From the NCBI GenBank assembly GCA_963800335.1, contig CAWDAN010000001.1:372001-436000 (forward strand): a DNA stretch of 64,000 nt, read 5' to 3'. Positions 9,655 to 19,547 of this stretch are shown here, in pieces (positions within the stretch are counted from its first letter, which is position 1; every line of letters starts with the position of its first letter). The position numbers and the translations under genes are program-made. Below the pieces are notes generated by a model that worked only from the letters and a program-made list of their open reading frames with translations, had not been told where the DNA came from and did not search any database. Source of the DNA: Flavisphingopyxis sp963800335 (GTDB taxonomy: Bacteria; Pseudomonadota; Alphaproteobacteria; Sphingomonadales; Sphingomonadaceae).

Positions 9655-10461
9655 CTAGTCTTGCCCGCTGCGGGCGGCTGAGTCGATAGCCGCGCGTCCG
9701 CGCGGCCCGTTGAAATATTCCTGGATCCAGGGCTGGTCGAGATGGGTCAGTTCATCGATCGTGCCGACCGCGACGATCTTCTTGTCGGCGAGCACCGCGA
9801 TCCGGTCGCAGATCGCGTGCAGGGTATCGAGATCGTGGGTGATCAGGAACACCGTCAGGCCGAGCGTGTCGCGCAGGTCGAGGATCAGCTCGTCGAACGC
9901 AGCGGCACCGATCGGGTCGAGCCCGGCGGTCGGTTCGTCGAGGAACAGCAAGGCGGGATCGAGCGACAGCGCGCGGGCGAGGCCGGCGCGCTTGCGCATG
10001 CCGCCCGACAACTCGGCAGGATATTTGGGGCCCGCTTCGACCGGTAGTCCGACGAGCGTGACCTTGTACGACGCGATCTCGTCGCGCAACGCGGGGTCGA
10101 GCTCGGGATAGAATTCGCGCAGCGGCACCTGGATGTTTTCGGCCACGGTCAGTGTCGAAAACAGCGCGCCGGCCTGGAACAGCACGCCCCAGCGACGGCG
10201 AATGTCGAGCGCTTCGTCGTCGTCTTCCGACTCGCCGGTCATGTCCTGGCCGAACACTTCGATATCGCCCGAAACGGGCTTCTGCAGGCCGATGATCGAT
10301 CGCATCAGGACCGACTTGCCGGTGCCCGATCCGCCGACGACACCGAGGATCTCGCCGCGCTTGACGTCGAGATCGATGCCGTCGTGGACGACCTGGTCGC
10401 CAAATGCGTTGACGAGCCCGCGGACCTTGATCGCGATGTCGTGTTCCTCGGGAATGATCAT
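9655..10461 (-). CDS. mlaF: MlaF-type ATP-binding protein of the lipid ABC transporter
   Basis: A 268-residue ABC ATPase. Walker A (GGSGTGKS), the signature LSGGMRKR, Walker B (LLFLDEPTAGLDP) and the switch histidine (LITHD) are all present. It powers MlaE at the cytoplasmic face of the inner membrane. Its ATG at 10461 overlaps the TGA of mlaE (ATGA), which fixes the start and implies coupled translation. Because of a frameshift in mlaE, the reading frame of mlaF is artificially continuous with the first part of mlaE, so an automatic caller could report a false fusion. Confidence 0.95.
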   Translation of the reverse strand: MIIPEEHDIAIKVRGLVNAFGDQVVHDGIDLDVKRGEILGVVGGSGTGKSVLMRSIIGLQKPVSGDIEVFGQDMTGESEDDDEALDIRRRWGVLFQAGALFSTLTVAENIQVPLREFYPELDPALRDEIASYKVTLVGLPVEAGPKYPAELSGGMRKRAGLARALSLDPALLFLDEPTAGLDPIGAAAFDELILDLRDTLGLTVFLITHDLDTLHAICDRIAVLADKKIVAVGTIDELTHLDQPWIQEYFNGPRGRAAIDSAARSGQD

Positions 10462-11610
10462 TTCCAGCCCAGCCCGGTGAAGAACACCGCGAATATGGCG
10501 TCGAGGACGATCACCATGAAAATGCCCTGGACGACCGCCGATGTTGTCCTGAGGCCGACCTCCTCGGCGTTCGCTTCGACCTGCATGCCCTGGTAGCATC
10601 CGGTCAGGCCGATGATGAAGCCGAACACCGGCGCCTTGATCAGGCCGATGAATACGTCGGTCATCGGCACGACTTCGCGGATTCGCTGGAGATAGGTGAT
10701 CGGCGGGATGTCGAGGCCGATCCAGACGAAGATCATGCCGCCGATCACCGCCATCACACCCGCGTAAAAACCAAGCAGCGGCATCATGATCGTCGTCGCC
10801 AATGACGCGCGGCAGGACGAGCGCCTCGACAGGGGACACCCCGATTGTGCGCATCGCGTCGATTTCCTCGGTCAGCTTCATCGTGCCGAGCTGTGCGGCA
10901 AACGCGCTGCCCGAACGACCGGCGACCATGATTGCGGTCATCAGAACGCCGAGTTCGCGCATCGACGATCGCCCGACGAGGTTGATCGTAAAGACCTCCA
11001 TGCCGAACTGTTCGAGCTGGGTCGCGCCCTGTTGCGCGATGACGATGCCGATCAGGAAGCTCATCAGCCCGATGATCGCCAGCGCGTTGATGCCGACGAC
11101 CTCGAAGCGCTGGACGACGGCGTTGAGGCGAAAGCGGCGCGGATTGCGGATGATGCCGCCAATGCCGACCATCATCGCGCCGAAAAAGCCGACCATGCCG
11201 ATCAGCGACGCCCCGGCCGCGCGCGTTGCATGGCCTGCATTGGCCAGCATTTCGGTAAAGCTGTTGTTCGTGTCGGGGTGGATCTGGACCTTCTGGTCGG
11301 CCTTCTCGATCTCGTCGAGCAGCTTGACGACGTCAGGCTTGCCGCCTTCGATCCGAGCGCCATAGTCGCGCTTGATCCGGTGGATGATCCACGCCCCAAC
11401 GGTATCGACCCGCTCGACCTCGCTGAGGTCGATGACGCTGACGCTGGCGATCTTTTCGTCGTCGTGCGCGTCGCCTTCGTGGTCATAGCCGCCGAGCGAG
11501 GCAAGACGTTGCGGCAGGTCGCCCATCCGGGCCAAAGTCAGGCGACCGGAAAAGCGAATGATCGCCTTTCCGTCGCCCGGTTCGTAAGTGAAGTCGGCCC
11601 CGCGGTTCAT
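10458..11610 (-). pseudogene. mlaE: MlaE-type permease with N-terminal STAS-like domain; frameshifted as sequenced at 10803
   Basis: Membrane permease of the phospholipid ABC transporter, 383 residues once repaired. Residues 1 to about 110 resemble a STAS/MlaB-like domain (SVSVIDLSEVERVDTVGAW), fused in front of the MlaE core with its conserved GRSGSAFAAQLGTMKLTEE. The protein runs to EALVLPRV in one frame and resumes as LATTIMMPLLGFYAG in another. Removing one base at 10803 (plus-strand T) restores it, and the total length is 3n+1, as expected for one extra base. The remaining frame continues to the TGA that overlaps mlaF. The operon organisation is otherwise intact, so a sequencing insertion is more likely than loss of function. 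Confidence 0.9.
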
Positions 11611-11692
11611 TGCCGCGACAGTGCGTCAATTCCCGCCTTGCGACAAGCCGTTATCTATCGTCAGCCGCTAATAGGCTGGCGTTGGCGCACGA

Positions 11693-13000
11693 TCAGATCG
11701 CGTCGAGCGCCTGGGTGAAATCGGCGATGAGGTCGTCGGCATCCTCCACCCCGATCGATATCCGCACCAGGTTGTCGGTGATGCCGAGCGCCTGCTTGCG
11801 ATCGTCGGGTACCGACAGATGCGTCATCGCCGCCGGCGCACTCGCCAGCGTCTCGGTCCCTCCGAGCGATACGGCGAGCTTGGCGATCTTCAGCGCGTCG
11901 AGGAATGCGAACGCCTCTTTCTCGCCGCCCTTCAAATACAGCGAGAAGGTCGAGCCCGCGCCTGTGCAGTGGCGGTCATAGATGTCGCGCTGGCGCGAAC
12001 CGGCCTCGAGGAAGCCCAGATAACCGACGGTTTCGACCTTGGGATGGCCGTTGAGAAAGGCGCAGACCTTTTCGGCATTCTCGCCCGCGCGGCTCATGCG
12101 TAGCTCGAGTGTTTCGAGGCTGCGCAGCAGCATCCACGCGGTGTTTGGATCGGTGATCGTGCCGATCGTGTTGCGCATCATGCGGACCTGGTCGAGCAGC
12201 GCCTTCTTGCCGACAATCCCGCCCGCGACGAGATCGCTATGGCCGCCGGCATATTTGGTCAGGCTGTAGACGCTGAGATCGGCGCCGTGCTCGCACGGCT
12301 TCGACCAGAGCGGCCCGAGGAAGGTGTTGTCGATCGCGATCGGCGGGACATCGTCGCCCGAAAAGGCTGCGTCGCGCGCATCGCGCACCGCCTCGACATC
12401 GACCAGCGCGTTGGTCGGGTTGGCCGGGCTTTCGAGGTAGATCAGCGAGACGTTGCCCTGCGCCTTGGCCTTGACCAGCACCGCGTCGATCTCTTCGCGC
12501 GTCGCGCCTGCGGGAAAGTCGATATAGGTCACGCCGAACTTGCCGAGGATGCGCGCGATCAGCGATTCGGTCGCGGCATAGAGCGGTCCCGAATGGACGA
12601 TGACGTCGCCGGGCTTGACCATCGCAAGAAACAATGTCGCGATTGCCGACATGCCGCTCGAAAAGGTCAGCGCTTCTTCGGCGTCTTCCCAGACAGCAAG
12701 GCGATCCTCGAGGATTTCCTGGTTGGGTCCGTTGAAGCGCGAATAGACGAGGCCGTCGGCACCGCCCGGACGCTTGCCGGTGACGCCTTCGAAGTGGCGC
12801 TTGCCCGCTGCGGCGTTCTCGAACACGAAGGTCGAGGTCAGGAAGATCGGGGCCTTCAACGAGTTTTCGCTCAGCGCGGGATCGAAGCCGTGGCCCATCA
12901 TCAGCGTCGACGGCTTGAGCTTGCGCCCGCCGATTTCGAGGACGTGCGGCTTGGGACGGCGGCGCGGCGTGGTTCCGGTGATGTCGGCTTCGTTTTCCAT
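11693..13000 (-). CDS. Cystathionine gamma-synthase/methionine gamma-lyase family PLP enzyme
   Basis: A 435-residue trans-sulfuration enzyme of the Cys/Met metabolism PLP family. The PLP lysine lies in SVYSLTKYAGGHSD and the cofactor-binding SSGMSAIATLF is present. Family members carry out gamma-replacement, beta-elimination or gamma-elimination on sulfur amino acids; sequence alone does not say which. It is somewhat longer at the N-terminus than E. coli MetB. The start at 13000 has AAGGAA about eight bases before it; further upstream the frame only runs antisense through the next gene. It lies downstream of the SLC13 gene in the same direction, with an 83-bp gap. Confidence 0.88.
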   Translation of the reverse strand: MENEADITGTTPRRRPKPHVLEIGGRKLKPSTLMMGHGFDPALSENSLKAPIFLTSTFVFENAAAGKRHFEGVTGKRPGGADGLVYSRFNGPNQEILEDRLAVWEDAEEALTFSSGMSAIATLFLAMVKPGDVIVHSGPLYAATESLIARILGKFGVTYIDFPAGATREEIDAVLVKAKAQGNVSLIYLESPANPTNALVDVEAVRDARDAAFSGDDVPPIAIDNTFLGPLWSKPCEHGADLSVYSLTKYAGGHSDLVAGGIVGKKALLDQVRMMRNTIGTITDPNTAWMLLRSLETLELRMSRAGENAEKVCAFLNGHPKVETVGYLGFLEAGSRQRDIYDRHCTGAGSTFSLYLKGGEKEAFAFLDALKIAKLAVSLGGTETLASAPAAMTHLSVPDDRKQALGITDNLVRISIGVEDADDLIADFTQALDAI

Positions 13001-13083
13001 GATCAAATTCCTTGGCTGGCGGGCCGCGCGGGGCAGCGCTCGATTGTGCGGCTGCCTAGCTCCGCGCGGCGCTTTGGGCAAGC

Positions 13084-14535
13084 TCAGCCGAAGAGCAATG
13101 CGATCGCGAAGGCCGATGCGATCATCAGCGGCACGCCGGCCAGGTCGAGCAGCAATCCGGCGAGCAGCTGGCGCGGCAGCGCGATGTGCCCGCTCGCCCA
13201 GGCGATTGCATTGGGGCCGGTGCCCGACGGCAGCATGAAGCCCCAGCTGGCGGCCATCGCGGCGGGCATCGCGAGCAGCATCGGGTCGGCGCCGGTTGCC
13301 GCGATCAGCGCGGCGACGACGGGAATGATCGCGCTCGCGGTCGCGACGTTCGAGGCGAATTCGGTGATGATAACGACCATCGCGGTCACCGCCAGCGCGA
13401 TCAGCAGCACGGGCACGACGCGCAAGGGAACGAGTGCCTCGCCGAGCCAGTCGGCGAGGCCCGACGCGCCGATTGCCCCGGCGAGTGCCAGGCCGCCGCC
13501 GAACATCAGGATCACGCCCCAGGGCGCGCGATTGGCCTCGCGCCATTCGAGCAGCCGGGCGCCCTTGCCGTCGGGGATGACGAACAGCAGCATCGCGCCG
13601 GCGATAGCGATACTGCCGTCCTTCAATGCGCCCTTGGGAACATACGGCTGGAGCAGCGGCAGCAGCATCCAGCCCGCAACGACGAGAGCGAGCAGCGGGA
13701 CGAGGCGTTTCTCGGCAACGCTCCACGGGCCGGGATCGCCGATCGCGCGGCGCGCGGCGCCGCTGTCGAAGCCGTCGGCGCCGATCTTCTGGACGCGCAT
13801 CAGGATCGCCATGGCCAGCGGGATGCCGATCACGACGACGGGCAGGCCGACCATCGCCCAGCTCAAAAAGGTGATGTTGGTCCCGGCCATTTCGTTGATC
13901 AGCCCGGCGGCGATCGCGTTGGTCGGCGACCCGACGAGCGTGCCCAATCCGCCGATCGACGCGGCAAAGGCGATGCCCATCATCAGCGCGCCGGCGATCC
14001 CGTCGGTTTCGCCTTCCCTGATCCCGCCCGCGCGCAATACGGCAGCGGCAATCGGCACCATGATCAGCGTCGTCGAGGTGTTCGATATGAACATCGACAG
14101 CAAAGCGGTCGACACCATGAAGGCAAGCAGCAGGCCGCGCGCGCCGCTGCCCGCGCGGTTGAGGATCGCGAGCGCGAGGCGTCCGTGCAGCCCGGTCCGC
14201 TCGATCGCCAGCGCGAGGAACGCGCCGCCGAGAATGAGCAGGATGATCGAATCGTAATATTCGCCCGCGACCGCATCGGCATCCATCGCGCCGGTCAGCG
14301 GGACGACGAGGAAGGGGAGCAGCGCGGTAACGCTCAACGGAACCGCTTCGGTCATCCACCATGCGGCCATCCACAATGTCAGCGCGGCGACGATCCATGC
14401 GGCCTGCGGCATGCCGCCGAGCGGCGGGACGAGCGCCATCACCGCGAAGATCGCGACCCCGGCGATGAGCCCGATATCGCGTACCGGTGGCCGCGGCGGG
14501 TCGGTCGCGATCGTGTCGGGCGCGGGCGTGCTCAT
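13084..14535 (-). CDS. SLC13/DASS family anion transporter
   Basis: A 483-residue polytopic membrane protein of the divalent anion:Na+ symporter family (dicarboxylates, citrate or sulfate). About eleven to twelve hydrophobic segments and two SNT-type substrate/sodium motifs can be seen: MFISNTSTTLIMVP in the first half and the related EFASNVATASAIIP in the second. It is the last gene of the lgt operon; its ATG overlaps the pgeF stop by four bases. The substrate is not predictable. Confidence 0.9.
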   Translation of the reverse strand: MSTPAPDTIATDPPRPPVRDIGLIAGVAIFAVMALVPPLGGMPQAAWIVAALTLWMAAWWMTEAVPLSVTALLPFLVVPLTGAMDADAVAGEYYDSIILLILGGAFLALAIERTGLHGRLALAILNRAGSGARGLLLAFMVSTALLSMFISNTSTTLIMVPIAAAVLRAGGIREGETDGIAGALMMGIAFAASIGGLGTLVGSPTNAIAAGLINEMAGTNITFLSWAMVGLPVVVIGIPLAMAILMRVQKIGADGFDSGAARRAIGDPGPWSVAEKRLVPLLALVVAGWMLLPLLQPYVPKGALKDGSIAIAGAMLLFVIPDGKGARLLEWREANRAPWGVILMFGGGLALAGAIGASGLADWLGEALVPLRVVPVLLIALAVTAMVVIITEFASNVATASAIIPVVAALIAATGADPMLLAMPAAMAASWGFMLPSGTGPNAIAWASGHIALPRQLLAGLLLDLAGVPLMIASAFAIALLFG

Positions 14536-15305
14536 AGCCCGATCACCGACAGCTGGCGACCGTAGCCGGGCTCGCCGCGATGCGTCGCGCGGCGATAGCT
14601 GTAATAGGCGTCCTCCATCGCATAGGTATCGTGGTCGATGATCTCGATCCGGCCGATACCCGCGGCAGCGAGGCGGTGCGCGACATAGCCGGGCAGGTCG
14701 AACTGCGCATGGCCCGGCGCACCTTCGGCAAAGAAGCGATCGTTGGCCGGGTCGGCATCGGTGAAGCGCGCGCGGAATGCCGCATCGACTTCATAGCTCG
14801 CGCGCGCGATCGTCGGGCCGATCGCGGCGACGATATTCGCCCGCGCCGCGCCGAGCGTCTCCATCGCGGCGATCGTCGTATCGGTGACGCCTGCCAGCGC
14901 GCCCTGCCATCCGGCATGCGCCGCGCCGACGACGCCTGCCGTACGGTCGGCGAACAGCACCGGCGCGCAATCGGCGGTCAATATGCCGAGCAACAGTCCC
15001 GGCGTCGCGGTCGCCATGGCGTCGGCCTGCGGGCGGTCGTCGTGCGGCCAGACTTGCTCGGCGATGACGCAGTCGCGGCCATGGACCTGGTAAACGTTGA
15101 GCAATTGCGCGCCGGGCGCGACCGCCGCGACGATCCGCGCGCGGTTCTCGGCCAGCACCGCCTCGTCCTCGCCCGACCCGCTGCCGGTGTTGAGACTGTC
15201 GTAAGGCGGCGGCGAAATCCCGCCGCGCCGCCCGAAAAAGCCGTGCGGCACATCCTCGAGCGCGCCAGCGCGGGCAAAGGGCGGCGAGCTTATAGCGTCC
15301 GACAT
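14532..15305 (-). CDS. pgeF: Peptidoglycan editing factor PgeF (YfiH, multicopper-polyphenol-oxidase fold)
   Basis: A 257-residue member of the YfiH/DUF152 family. The metal-binding Cys and His are visible in TADCAPVLFADR and GAAHAGWQG, with a further His in the N-terminal VHGRDCV. Work in E. coli showed that PgeF removes mis-incorporated L-Ser-containing muropeptide precursors; other members act on purine nucleosides. The start overlaps the end of the GNAT gene by 16 bp and the stop overlaps the SLC13 gene by four. Linkage to lgt supports a cell-envelope role. Confidence 0.92.
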   Translation of the reverse strand: MSDAISSPPFARAGALEDVPHGFFGRRGGISPPPYDSLNTGSGSGEDEAVLAENRARIVAAVAPGAQLLNVYQVHGRDCVIAEQVWPHDDRPQADAMATATPGLLLGILTADCAPVLFADRTAGVVGAAHAGWQGALAGVTDTTIAAMETLGAARANIVAAIGPTIARASYEVDAAFRARFTDADPANDRFFAEGAPGHAQFDLPGYVAHRLAAAGIGRIEIIDHDTYAMEDAYYSYRRATHRGEPGYGRQLSVIGL

Positions 15306-15814
15306 AATATGTAGTCCTCGTCGGCGTGGTTGCCGACCATGAAGGCGTAGGTCTGGACGAAGGCAAAATCATAGCGCTCGTAAAAGGCGCGCGCGCGGCG
15401 GTTGTTGCTGAAAACCGACAGGTACATCGCATCGCCGCCCAGCGCGCGCCCCGTCGCCAGCACCCAGTCCATCATCCGCTGCGCCAGGCCCGACCCCTGC
15501 CACGGCGCCAGGACATAGAACTGGCGCAGCTCGACGGGTTGACCGCGCACCTCGAACGGCAAGGTCGGCGGCCCGACGCGCGCATAGCCCGCAATCGTCG
15601 CACCGGTCTCGGCGATCATGACCCGCGTCCCCGGATCGGCAAGCGCGGCGCGCCAGTCGGCCACATTGTGCGTCGCGAGGAACAGCGCGAGGTCGGCCGG
15701 ATCGTAGAGATGGCCGAAGGTCTCGGCGAAGCTGCGCGCGCCGATCTCGGCTAGTCTCTCGGCGTCGGCCGAATTAGCTTCGCGTAGCACCGCGTCGGCG
15801 AGATCGGTAGTCAT
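15290..15814 (-). CDS. GNAT family N-acetyltransferase
   Basis: A 174-residue single-domain acetyltransferase. The acetyl-CoA-binding motif A can be seen as the Gln/Gly turn in APWQGSGLAQRMMDWV, with the C-terminal NNRRARAFYERYDF typical of RimI-like enzymes. The substrate is unknown. The ATG at 15814 overlaps the stop of the methyltransferase gene (ATGA), placing it third in the lgt operon. Confidence 0.9.
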   Translation of the reverse strand: MTTDLADAVLREANSADAERLAEIGARSFAETFGHLYDPADLALFLATHNVADWRAALADPGTRVMIAETGATIAGYARVGPPTLPFEVRGQPVELRQFYVLAPWQGSGLAQRMMDWVLATGRALGGDAMYLSVFSNNRRARAFYERYDFAFVQTYAFMVGNHADEDYILCRTL

Positions 15815-16878
15815 GCAAAGCCTTCGGGCGCGGGCCAGTGCGGCGCGGTCATCGCGATTGCCTTGAAGAGCGACCCCATCTCATACGGATCGGTCAGGCG
15901 ATGATATTGCGAGATGATCTCGGTCTCGCGCTCGGGGTTCTTGCGGCGCAGCGCCTCGGCGCGGTGGCCGAGGCCGAGCGTGTGGAGGAACTTGCCCTGC
16001 TCGATCGGCCCGACGATGCGCAGACCCCGATCGTTCGCGGGCGCGGCGATCGCGGTGAAATCGACATGCGCGGTAAGGTCCTGCTCGCCGGGATCGTTGA
16101 ACGGATCGGCGATCTTGTGACGGCGGACCGATTGCAGCGTGTCGCCGACCTTGGGCCCCTGGTAGCCGTAATCGACGATCAGCACCGCGCCGCCCTGCGC
16201 GGCGATGCGCGCGGAAAGATCGGCGGCGATCGCCACCGCGTCGGGACAGTGTTCGACGATCATTCCGGGCGGCTGACGGCGCAGCGCCTCGGGCACCGCA
16301 TCGTCGGCGGGATCGGCGCCAGGCATCGCGATCAGCCGCCCCTCGTGGCGCCCGACGACGCGCTCGCGCCAGCCCCTGGCGGTCGAGATGAACTGCGCGA
16401 CGGGCAGCGCATCGAAAAATTCGTTGGCGATGATGATCAGCGGGCGGTCGTCGGGCAGCATCGCGATCGAATCGTGGAACTGCGCGGCGGGGAGCCGCTC
16501 GGCCTGCGCGCGCCTCAGAACGGGGCTGGTCTCGACGAGATGGACGTCGGGCGAGAGGCCGAAGCGTGCCATCGAGCGCAGCGCGTCGGCGGCGAGCGTG
16601 CCGCGTCCCGGCCCCAGCTCGACATAGGCGAATTCGCCGCCATCCTCGGCGCGCATCGCTAGGTCGGCGCACCACAGGCCGATCATCTCGCCGAACATCT
16701 GGCTGACCTCGGGCGCAGTAACGAAATCGCCGCCGCGCGCGCCATTGGGCGCGCCGAGCGGATCGCGCGTTGCATAATAATGCGTGTTGGCCTGCGCCAT
16801 GAAGTCGGCGATCGGGATCGGCCCGTCGCGCTCGATCGTACGGCTCAGCGCCTCGTACAACGGCGTCTCGTCAGGCAA
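15811..16878 (-). CDS. SAM-dependent methyltransferase, MidA/NDUFAF7 family
   Basis: A 355-residue protein of the DUF185/MidA family. The SAM-binding motif lies in YVELGPGRGTLAADALR, with the conserved YYATRDPLG and GDFVTAPEVSQMFGE near the N-terminus. Mitochondrial NDUFAF7 dimethylates an arginine of a complex I subunit; whether bacterial members do the same is inference. The start is TTG at 16878, overlapping the lgt stop by eight bases. No ATG or GTG lies nearer than residue 27, which would remove conserved sequence. Confidence 0.88.
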   Translation of the reverse strand: MPDETPLYEALSRTIERDGPIPIADFMAQANTHYYATRDPLGAPNGARGGDFVTAPEVSQMFGEMIGLWCADLAMRAEDGGEFAYVELGPGRGTLAADALRSMARFGLSPDVHLVETSPVLRRAQAERLPAAQFHDSIAMLPDDRPLIIIANEFFDALPVAQFISTARGWRERVVGRHEGRLIAMPGADPADDAVPEALRRQPPGMIVEHCPDAVAIAADLSARIAAQGGAVLIVDYGYQGPKVGDTLQSVRRHKIADPFNDPGEQDLTAHVDFTAIAAPANDRGLRIVGPIEQGKFLHTLGLGHRAEALRRKNPERETEIISQYHRLTDPYEMGSLFKAIAMTAPHWPAPEGFA

Positions 16879-17734
16879 CGCTCGACGGTCCGGCGACCGG
16901 TTCGACGCGCACCCTGCGCTTCTTGGCGGTGACGACGAGATAGAGGCCGATCAGAAGCATCGGGATCGTCAGCGTCTGGCCCATCGTCAGGCCCCAGGAA
17001 AGATGTTCGAGCCCCGCATCGGGCTGGCGGACCAGTTCGACGAGGAAGCGGCTGGCGCCATAGATCAGCGCGGCGGTGCCGACGAGCAGGCCCGGCTTGT
17101 AGCGCGCTTGCGTCTTCCAGAACAGGAACCACAGAACCGCGAACAGGACGATGCCCTCGAGCCCCGCTTCGTAGAGCTGGCTCGGATGGCGCGGGTCCAT
17201 CGTCCCCGACTGCGGAAAAATGATCGCCCAGGGGACATCGGTCGGCCGGCCCCACAGTTCGCCATTGACAAAATTGGCGAGCCGACCGAGGCCAAGACCG
17301 AACGGGACGCAGCACGCGATATAATCGCAGAAGCGCAGGAAACTCAATTGGTTGCGCCGGGTGATGAAGTAGATCGCGAGCAGCACGCCGAGCACCCCGC
17401 CGTGGAGCGACATGCCGCCGTCCCACAGCTTGAGGATGGTCAGCGGATTGTCGACATAATATTCTGGTCGGTAGAACAGGACATAGCCGAGCCGACCGCC
17501 GAAAATGATGCCGAGCATCGCGTAGAACACGGTATCGTCGGCATGGCGCCGCGCCATTGGCGCACCCGGCTGGTCGATCAGCTTGAGCAGGTACCAATAG
17601 CCGAGCAGGACGCCCGCGATATAGGCAAGCGCGTACCAGCGCAGGTCGAAGGGGCCGATCGACAGGGCGACCCGGCTGAGCCCGAGATCGTCGAAATTGA
17701 GATAGGCTGGCGCGCTGGCGATCGTCTGGAGCAA
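16871..17734 (-). CDS. lgt: Phosphatidylglycerol-prolipoprotein diacylglyceryl transferase
   Basis: Inner-membrane enzyme (287 residues, about seven membrane helices) that moves a diacylglyceryl group from phosphatidylglycerol to the lipobox cysteine of prolipoproteins. The Lgt signature GLGLGRLANFVNGELWGR is nearly perfect, and the essential HGG motif occurs in MSLHGGVLGV. The start is a TTG at 17734 behind a very strong ribosome site (AAGGGGGAAG), which explains why no ATG is needed. It heads the five-gene overlapping operon lgt-midA-GNAT-pgeF-SLC13. Several lipoproteins in this window would be its substrates. Confidence 0.95.
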   Translation of the reverse strand: MLQTIASAPAYLNFDDLGLSRVALSIGPFDLRWYALAYIAGVLLGYWYLLKLIDQPGAPMARRHADDTVFYAMLGIIFGGRLGYVLFYRPEYYVDNPLTILKLWDGGMSLHGGVLGVLLAIYFITRRNQLSFLRFCDYIACCVPFGLGLGRLANFVNGELWGRPTDVPWAIIFPQSGTMDPRHPSQLYEAGLEGIVLFAVLWFLFWKTQARYKPGLLVGTAALIYGASRFLVELVRQPDAGLEHLSWGLTMGQTLTIPMLLIGLYLVVTAKKRRVRVEPVAGPSSVA

Positions 17735-17798
17735 GGCTTCCCCCTTAGGATTTTTGTCTCCATAAGGGCTGAATAAAACAAGTCAAAGAGGAGATGCC

Positions 17799-19484
17799 AT
17801 GCCGTCCGATTTGGACCTTCGCCTGCGTGAGGCCAACGCAGCGCTGACCTCTGACGACGGGCCGTTTCGCGTTGGCAGTTACGACCGCGACGGCGTCACC
17901 CTCCCGATCATTGCGACCGCGCCGGCGACATTGCCCGATTATTACGCGCATTTCTGTACCGCGCACGGCGATGCGACGTTTATCGTCGACGGCGATCACC
18001 GGCTGAGCTTCATCGAAACGCACCGCCTTGCAACGATGCTGGCGCGGGCACTCGTTGCACGCCACGGCGTCGAACGCGGCGACCGCGTCGGTCTCGCGAT
18101 GCGCAACGCGGCGTCGTGGATCGTTGCCTATATGGCAATTCACATGGCAGGCGGCGTCGCCACCTTGCTCAACGGCTGGTGGCAGGCGGGCGAACTGGCC
18201 GACGGCGTTGTCGATACCGGGACGCGCCTCGTCCTCGCCGATATCCCGCGCGCCGAGCGACTGGCGGGCGGACTGCATGCCGCGACGGTGCTGACGATCG
18301 ACGTCGATGCGCCGATCGAACAGGCGCTGGCGGGCGTTGTCGGCGACGATGATGGATCTGCCGAGCTGCCGGTGCTGACCGGCGACGACGGTGCGACAAT
18401 CCTGTTTACCTCGGGCTCGACGGGAAAATCGAAAGGCGCCTGGTCGCGCCATCGCTCGGTCGTCCAGGCGACCTTCAACTACCTCGTCCAGACCAGCTCG
18501 ATCCTGCGCATCCTGAGCCAAGACGGGACCCCGCCATCGGGCCAACCGGCGACGATCGTCAACACGCCGCTGTTCCACGTTACTGCCGAGGTGCCGGTGT
18601 TCCTCCAGAGCTTTGGCATGGGGCGAAAGCTCGTCATGATGCGCAAATGGGACGCCGAAGAGGCGATGCGGCTGATCGAGGCCGAGCGAGTCACCTATTT
18701 CGTCGGCGTGCCGCTCATGAGTTACGAAATGCTCGTCCACCCGCGGCGCGACCAGTACGACATGTCGAGCTGTTCGCTGTTCGCTGCGGGCGGGGCGCCG
18801 CGTCCGCCCGAACACGTCAAGCGCCTGTCCGAAGGCATGGGCGGCGGCCAGCCGGTGCTCGGCTATGGCCTCACCGAGACCAACGCGGTCGGCTGTGGCA
18901 ACCTGTCGACCAACTACCTCGCCAAGCCCGACAGCACCGGCGCGCCGTCGAAACCGCTCGTCGACATGGCGATCCTCGATGATGCCGGCATCCATCTGGC
19001 GCAGGGCAAGGTCGGCGAAGTGTGCATCCGCTCGATCGCCAATTTCGAAGGCTATTGGAACAACCCCGATGCGACCGACGCGGCGTTCACCGCCGACGGC
19101 TATTTCCGCACCGGCGACCTCGGCTATCTCGACGAGGACGACTATCTCTTCATCGTCGACCGCAAGAAGGACATCATCATCCGCGGCGGCGAGAATATCA
19201 GCGGGATCGAGGTCGAATCGGCGATCTACGAACATCCCGCGGTGGCCGAATGCTCGGTCTTCGCGCTGCCGCACGATCGCTTCGGCGAAGTCCCCGGCGC
19301 GGTCGTCCACTGCCATGACGGCAAGGCGATCGACGACGAGGAACTCAAGGCGTTTCTCGGCGAACGGCTCGCCGCGTTCAAGGTGCCCGACCGGATCTGG
19401 CTGTGGGACGAACCGCTGCCGCGCGGCGGGACCGAGAAGATCGACAAGAAGGCGTTACGCGATCGCTATGCGCAAGAGGCCTAG
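17799..19484 (+). CDS. AMP-forming acyl-CoA synthetase (class I adenylate-forming enzyme)
   Basis: A 561-residue ligase that activates a carboxylic acid to its adenylate and then to the CoA thioester. Motifs in order: the P-loop-like LFTSGSTGKSKGA, GYGLTETNAVG, DGYFRTGDLG, RKKDIIIRGGENIS and the C-terminal catalytic lysine region GTEKIDKKAL. Length and motifs fit medium- or long-chain fatty acyl or aromatic acid ligases; the substrate is not predictable. AGAGGAG precedes the ATG by about six bases. It is divergent from lgt over a 64-bp gap. Confidence 0.93.
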   Translation: MPSDLDLRLREANAALTSDDGPFRVGSYDRDGVTLPIIATAPATLPDYYAHFCTAHGDATFIVDGDHRLSFIETHRLATMLARALVARHGVERGDRVGLAMRNAASWIVAYMAIHMAGGVATLLNGWWQAGELADGVVDTGTRLVLADIPRAERLAGGLHAATVLTIDVDAPIEQALAGVVGDDDGSAELPVLTGDDGATILFTSGSTGKSKGAWSRHRSVVQATFNYLVQTSSILRILSQDGTPPSGQPATIVNTPLFHVTAEVPVFLQSFGMGRKLVMMRKWDAEEAMRLIEAERVTYFVGVPLMSYEMLVHPRRDQYDMSSCSLFAAGGAPRPPEHVKRLSEGMGGGQPVLGYGLTETNAVGCGNLSTNYLAKPDSTGAPSKPLVDMAILDDAGIHLAQGKVGEVCIRSIANFEGYWNNPDATDAAFTADGYFRTGDLGYLDEDDYLFIVDRKKDIIIRGGENISGIEVESAIYEHPAVAECSVFALPHDRFGEVPGAVVHCHDGKAIDDEELKAFLGERLAAFKVPDRIWLWDEPLPRGGTEKIDKKALRDRYAQEA

Positions 19485-19547
19485 CATCGACGCTGCGTCC
19501 ATTCGCAAGGGTAATGCGTAAATCCGTCTTATCCGAAAGGTGACAGG

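Noticed and set aside
9655..11610. An apparent 651-residue MlaE-MlaF fusion protein
   Set aside because: The middle part is out-of-frame junk; the true mlaE continues in another frame up to an ATGA overlap with mlaF.
12239..14257. Long plus-strand frames opposite the trans-sulfuration and SLC13 genes
   Set aside because: Low-complexity translations with no motif; both minus-strand genes are intact and fully explained.
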